Source: Microbacterium sp. W4I4 (GTDB lineage: Bacteria > Actinomycetota > Actinomycetes > Actinomycetales > Microbacteriaceae). Taken from it: 64,000 bases of DNA. The stretch spans positions 434,001 through 498,000 of the forward strand of contig NZ_JAUSXT010000001.1 of NCBI RefSeq assembly GCF_030816235.1. Direction: 5' to 3'. Of the stretch, positions 60,911 through 64,000 are shown one piece after another. The position numbers were made by a program, and so were the translations under genes. The notes below the pieces were generated by a model. That model made no database searches and had not been told where the DNA came from. It saw only the letters and a program-made list of their open reading frames with translations. Numbering within the stretch: the first letter of the stretch is position 1; every line of letters starts with the position of its first letter.

Positions 60911-63490
60911 ATGACCGTCGAACTCATGACTCCCGCCCGCATTCTCGTGGTCGGCGCAGGGATGGTGGCGCACCGCTTCGTGGACAGTCTTCTCAGCGGC
61001 GCCGACAGCCGATGGGCTGTCACGGTGATCGGCGAGGAGCAGCATGCGCCCTACGACCGGGTCGGGCTGACCTCCTTCTTCACCGGAGCGACTCCGGAGA
61101 CGCTCACGCTCGACCGAACCGTGTTCGACGACCAGCGCGTCACCCTGCTCACCGCAGACCCCGTGGTGAGCATCGACCGCGCGGCCCGCACGGTGCGCAC
61201 TCGATCCGGCGACGCGCACACCTACGACGCCCTGGTCCTCGCGACCGGCTCGTATGCATCGCGTCCGAGCGTGCAGGGCCACGAGCTGCCCGGCTCCTTC
61301 GTCTACCGGACCCTGGAGGACGTGACGCAGCTGCGCGGCCACGTGCAGGCGCGTACCGCGGAGCTCGGACGGACGCTGCGAGGCGTCGTCATCGGCGGGG
61401 GCCTGCTCGGGCTGGAGGCCGCGGGGGCGCTGCAGGGGATGGGCGTCGCGGCGACCGTCGTGCAGTCCTCGGACCGGCTGATGTCGGCCCAGCTCGACGT
61501 CGCCGGAGGCGGCATGCTGCAGCGCCTCATCGAGGCGCGTGGGCTGACCGTACGGACCGGGAGCCGCACCACGGCGCTCGTTCCCGACGAAACCGGCGCC
61601 GTCGGCGCCGTGCAGTTCCAGGACGGTGACACCGTCGACGCCGACGTGGTGGTCTTCACCGTCGGCGTGCGGCCTCGAGATGAACTCGCCGCGGACGCCG
61701 GACTCGCGCTGCACCGCACCGGCGGCGTCCTCATCGACGACTCCTGCCGCACCGAGGACGACCGGATCCTGGCCATCGGCGAGGTCGCCAGCTTCGACGG
61801 CCGCTCGGTGGGCCTCGTGGCTCCCGGGTACGCGATGGCCGAGGTCGCCGCCGCGGTGCTGCGCGGTGGCGAAGCGTCTTTCCCCGGTTACGACGACTCC
61901 ACCAAGCTCAAGCTGTCCGGCGTCGACGTCGCCAGCTTCGGGGATGCGATGGCCACCACGCCGAACGCCCTCGACGTCGTCTACACCGATCCCATCGCCG
62001 GCGTGTACAAGAAGCTCGTGCTCTCGGACGACGCGAAGACGCTGCTGGGCGGCATCCTCGTCGGCGATGCATCCGCGTACGGTGCGCTGCGCCCGCTCGT
62101 GGGAGCCGCCCTCGGCGGTGATCCCGCCGCCTACCTGCTGCCGGAGGGGCTCACCGAGGCGCCCGTCGGCGAACTTCCGGATGCCGCGGTGGTGTGCTCC
62201 TGCGCCAACGTCACCGCCGGCCGCATCCGACAGGCCGTGCACGAGGAGGGCTGCACCGACGCCACGTCGGTGAAGAGCTGCACGCGGGCGGGCGCCACGT
62301 GCGGCTCGTGCGTGTTCATGGTCTCCAAGATCGTCGGCCAGGAGCTCGCCAAGACCGGCCAGGTCGCATCCACGGCCCTCTGCGAGCACTTCGACCTGTC
62401 GCGGCGGCAGCTCTTCGACGCGGTGCGCGTGTCGGAGCTGACGACGTTCAGTTCGATCATCGCCCGGTTCGGCCGCGGGCGCGGCTGCGACATCTGCAAG
62501 CCCGTGCTGGCGAGCATCCTGGCCGTGCTGGTCGGCGAGCACGTTCTCGAGGGCGAGAACGCCGCGCTGCAGGACACGAACGATCACGTCATGGCGAACA
62601 TGCAGAAGGACGGGACGTACTCGGTCGTGCCGCGGATGCCCGGAGGCGAGGTCACCCCTGCGGGCCTGATCGCCATCGGGCGCATCGCCGACGACTACGG
62701 CCTGTACACGAAGATCACCGGCGGCCAGCGCATCGACATGTTCGGCGCGCGGCTGGAGCAGCTCCCGGCGATCTGGGGCCGCCTGGTGGGCGCCGGGTTC
62801 GAGTCGGGTCAGGCCTACGGCAAGGCGCTGCGCACCGTGAAGTCCTGCGTCGGCTCCACGTGGTGCCGGTACGGCGTGCTCGATTCGGTGGGCATGGCCG
62901 TGCAGCTCGAACTGCGCTACCGGGGCCTGCGCGCGCCCCACAAGCTGAAGGTCGGCGTCTCGGGATGCGCCCGCGAGTGCGCGGAGGCCCGCAGCAAGGA
63001 CGTCGGGGTGATCGCCACGGAGGACGGCTGGAACATGTACGTCGGCGGCAACGGCGGCTTCTCGCCCCGGCATGCGCAGCTGCTGGCATCCGGCCTGGAC
63101 GACGACGGGCTGATCCGCGCGATCGACCGGTTCTTCATGTACTACATCCGCACCGCCGACCGGCTGCAGCGCACCGCACCGTGGTGCGAGGAGCTGGAGG
63201 GCGGACTGGACGGGCTGAAGAGCGTGATCTTCGACGACGAGCTGGGCATCTGCGCGGATCTGGATGCCGCGATGGCTCGGCACGTCGAGCGGTACGAGGA
63301 CGAATGGGCGGCGACGCTGCGCGATCCCGAGAAGCTTCGGCGCTTCAGCTCGTTCGTGAACGCCGCGGACACTCCCGATCCCTCGCTCGCGTACGTCGCC
63401 GAGCGCGGACAGGTGCGGCCGGCGACGGCCGATGAACGAGCCGCCGGTGGCGTGCTCATCGCAGGAACGACCTTGGAGGTACGGGGATGA
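60911..63490 (+). CDS. nirB: Nitrite reductase (NADH), large subunit
   Basis: An 859-residue assimilatory nitrite reductase large subunit that reduces nitrite to ammonium in the cytoplasm. FAD/NAD domain: RILVVGAGMVAHRFVDSLL and GVVIGGGLLGLEAAGAL; the [2Fe-2S] BFD-like domain is VVCSCANVTAGRIRQAVHEEGCTDATSVKSCTRAGATCGSCVF (about residue 430-475), and the siroheme/[4Fe-4S] ligands are the CVGSTWCRYG and GVSGCARECAEARSKDVGVIATEDGWNMYVGGNGG cysteines (about 660-705). The start is the ATG at 60911 behind AGAGGGGG. It overlaps nirD by four bases. A nirC nitrite channel is not present in the window. Confidence 0.95.
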   Translation: MTVELMTPARILVVGAGMVAHRFVDSLLSGADSRWAVTVIGEEQHAPYDRVGLTSFFTGATPETLTLDRTVFDDQRVTLLTADPVVSIDRAARTVRTRSGDAHTYDALVLATGSYASRPSVQGHELPGSFVYRTLEDVTQLRGHVQARTAELGRTLRGVVIGGGLLGLEAAGALQGMGVAATVVQSSDRLMSAQLDVAGGGMLQRLIEARGLTVRTGSRTTALVPDETGAVGAVQFQDGDTVDADVVVFTVGVRPRDELAADAGLALHRTGGVLIDDSCRTEDDRILAIGEVASFDGRSVGLVAPGYAMAEVAAAVLRGGEASFPGYDDSTKLKLSGVDVASFGDAMATTPNALDVVYTDPIAGVYKKLVLSDDAKTLLGGILVGDASAYGALRPLVGAALGGDPAAYLLPEGLTEAPVGELPDAAVVCSCANVTAGRIRQAVHEEGCTDATSVKSCTRAGATCGSCVFMVSKIVGQELAKTGQVASTALCEHFDLSRRQLFDAVRVSELTTFSSIIARFGRGRGCDICKPVLASILAVLVGEHVLEGENAALQDTNDHVMANMQKDGTYSVVPRMPGGEVTPAGLIAIGRIADDYGLYTKITGGQRIDMFGARLEQLPAIWGRLVGAGFESGQAYGKALRTVKSCVGSTWCRYGVLDSVGMAVQLELRYRGLRAPHKLKVGVSGCARECAEARSKDVGVIATEDGWNMYVGGNGGFSPRHAQLLASGLDDDGLIRAIDRFFMYYIRTADRLQRTAPWCEELEGGLDGLKSVIFDDELGICADLDAAMARHVERYEDEWAATLRDPEKLRRFSSFVNAADTPDPSLAYVAERGQVRPATADERAAGGVLIAGTTLEVRG

Positions 63491-63873
63491 CCATCACAGC
63501 GGATGTCGAGACGCTGGTGCGCGTGTGCGCCGTGAGCGACCTGGAGGTGGAGCGCGGCAGCGCCGCGCTGTTCGGCTCCACGCAGATCGCCCTGTTCCGC
63601 CTCGCCGACGGGACGCTGCACGCCGTGTCCAATCGCGATCCCTACACCGGCGCGCAAGTGATGTCCCGCGGGATCGTGGGAACCCGCGATGACGCGCCCA
63701 CGATCGCCTCACCGCTGCACAAGCAGGTCTTCGACCTGCGCACCGGGCTGTGCCTGGACACCAAGGGAGCAGAGCCGGCATCGCTCCGGGTCTGGGCGGT
63801 CGTGGAGCGGGACGGCGATGTTCTCCTGGACCTGACGCAGGAGCTGACCCAGGTCGTGGCGGAGGCGGCATGA
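63487..63873 (+). CDS. nirD: Nitrite reductase (NADH), small subunit
   Basis: A 128-residue NirD, the Rieske-fold small subunit that supports NirB; in this branch the Cys/His ligands of a [2Fe-2S] cluster are missing, as usual. Segments: VCAVSDLEVERGSAALFGSTQIALFRLADGTLHAVSNRDPYTGAQVMSRGIVGT and PTIASPLHKQVFDLRTGLCLDTKGA. The ATG at 63487 overlaps the nirB stop and its stop overlaps the ATG of the next gene, so nirB-nirD-siroheme gene are one operon. Confidence 0.93.
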   Translation: MTITADVETLVRVCAVSDLEVERGSAALFGSTQIALFRLADGTLHAVSNRDPYTGAQVMSRGIVGTRDDAPTIASPLHKQVFDLRTGLCLDTKGAEPASLRVWAVVERDGDVLLDLTQELTQVVAEAA

Positions 63874-64000
63874 CGCTGATGCTGGGCGTCTCGCTCGCCG
63901 GTCGCGAGGTGCTTCTCGTCGGGGGCGGTCTGGTCACCGCCAGGCGGCTGCGTCGGTTCGTCGACGAGGGCGCCGTGGTGCGCGTGGTCGCCCCGCAGCT
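63870..64000 (+). CDS. cysG: Siroheme-synthesis protein, N-terminal part (cut by window edge)
   Basis: The first ~43 residues: MTLMLGVSLAGREVLLVGGGLVTARRLRRFVDEGAVVRVVAPQ. The GGG dinucleotide fold followed by A.RR...F and GA.V.VVAP is the start of precorrin-2 dehydrogenase/sirohydrochlorin ferrochelatase (Met8/CysG N-terminal domain), often fused to uroporphyrinogen-III methyltransferase. Siroheme is the cofactor of NirB, so the operon makes sense. It overlaps nirD by four bases. Whether it is the fused form cannot be seen. Confidence 0.85.
   Translation, partial: MTLMLGVSLAGREVLLVGGGLVTARRLRRFVDEGAVVRVVAPQ

Overview
The window is a 64-kb piece of a high-GC actinobacterial chromosome. Gene content and order point to the order Micrococcales, family Microbacteriaceae, most likely Microbacterium or a close relative. 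The signs are SepH beside a topoisomerase A subunit, the run dut-DUF3710-DUF3159-acn-dxs, DUF3000 beside RNase D and fadA/fadJ, the yebC-ruvCAB-yajC-secD-secF-relA line-up and an actinobacterial-type NirBD. Coding density is very high, many neighbours overlap by 1-8 bases, and GTG starts are common. No phage, insertion sequence, CRISPR array or rRNA is visible. The one clear RNA locus is a four-tRNA cluster at 32.5-33.1 kb.

Layout. 0-5.5 kb: topoisomerase A subunit (cut by the window edge), a phosphodiesterase, sepH, a small zinc-ribbon-like protein, a membrane protein, dut and two conserved actinobacterial genes. 5.5-10.6 kb: aconitase, behind a 24-bp palindrome, and dxs. 10.6-18.1 kb: a lipid/redox block of two TetR regulators, a membrane protein, a short glycerol-3-phosphate dehydrogenase, an alkyl-DHAP-synthase-like flavoprotein, a diacylglycerol kinase and a GMC oxidoreductase. 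18.1-23.3 kb: fadJ/fadA beta-oxidation pair, RNase D and DUF3000. 23.3-31.7 kb: an exported hydrolase, SufE plus sulfurtransferase, ZapE, AmtB, a lone MazF-like toxin, DUF1611/DgcN-like protein, an SPW membrane protein and an SDR-type oxidoreductase. 31.8-35.4 kb: a spermidine-synthase-like protein, the tRNAs, a small patch of unrecognised genes and a frameshifted M20 amidohydrolase. 35.5-39 kb: a TRIC/UPF0126 channel, thrS (preceded by a threonine-rich mini-ORF) and a HIT protein. 39-42.8 kb: a vitamin B6 locus, pdxY, pdxR and pdxST. 42.8-45.1 kb: a pterin-dehydratase/glyoxalase fusion, yebC and ruvC. 45.2-51.1 kb: an arabinoside-utilisation cassette. 51.2-58.4 kb: ruvAB, yajC-secDF and relA. 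58.4-60.8 kb: an unrecognised gene, DUF349 and a small membrane protein. 60.8-64 kb: nirB, nirD and the start of a siroheme-synthesis gene, behind a GlnR-like box.

How the genes work together. Nitrogen: amtB and nirBD each have GlnR-type repeats upstream, and the partial cysG-like gene would make the NirB cofactor. B6: pdxS/pdxT make pyridoxal phosphate de novo, pdxY salvages it, and the MocR/PdxR-type regulator sits divergently. DNA repair: ruvC is split from ruvAB by the arabinoside cassette, in which an ABC importer without its own ATPase feeds an intracellular GH51 enzyme under a LacI regulator.

The most interesting items are: a predicted leaderless, threonine-rich leader peptide and hairpin ahead of thrS; a sugar cassette inside the usual ruvC-ruvA-ruvB run; a mobile-looking palindromic repeat found between yebC and ruvC and, as half-units, inside the HIT coding sequence; a 28-bp-arm hairpin between converging genes; clear operator palindromes for both TetR proteins and aconitase; and a recurring TAGnnT-N6-start arrangement that suggests leaderless transcripts.
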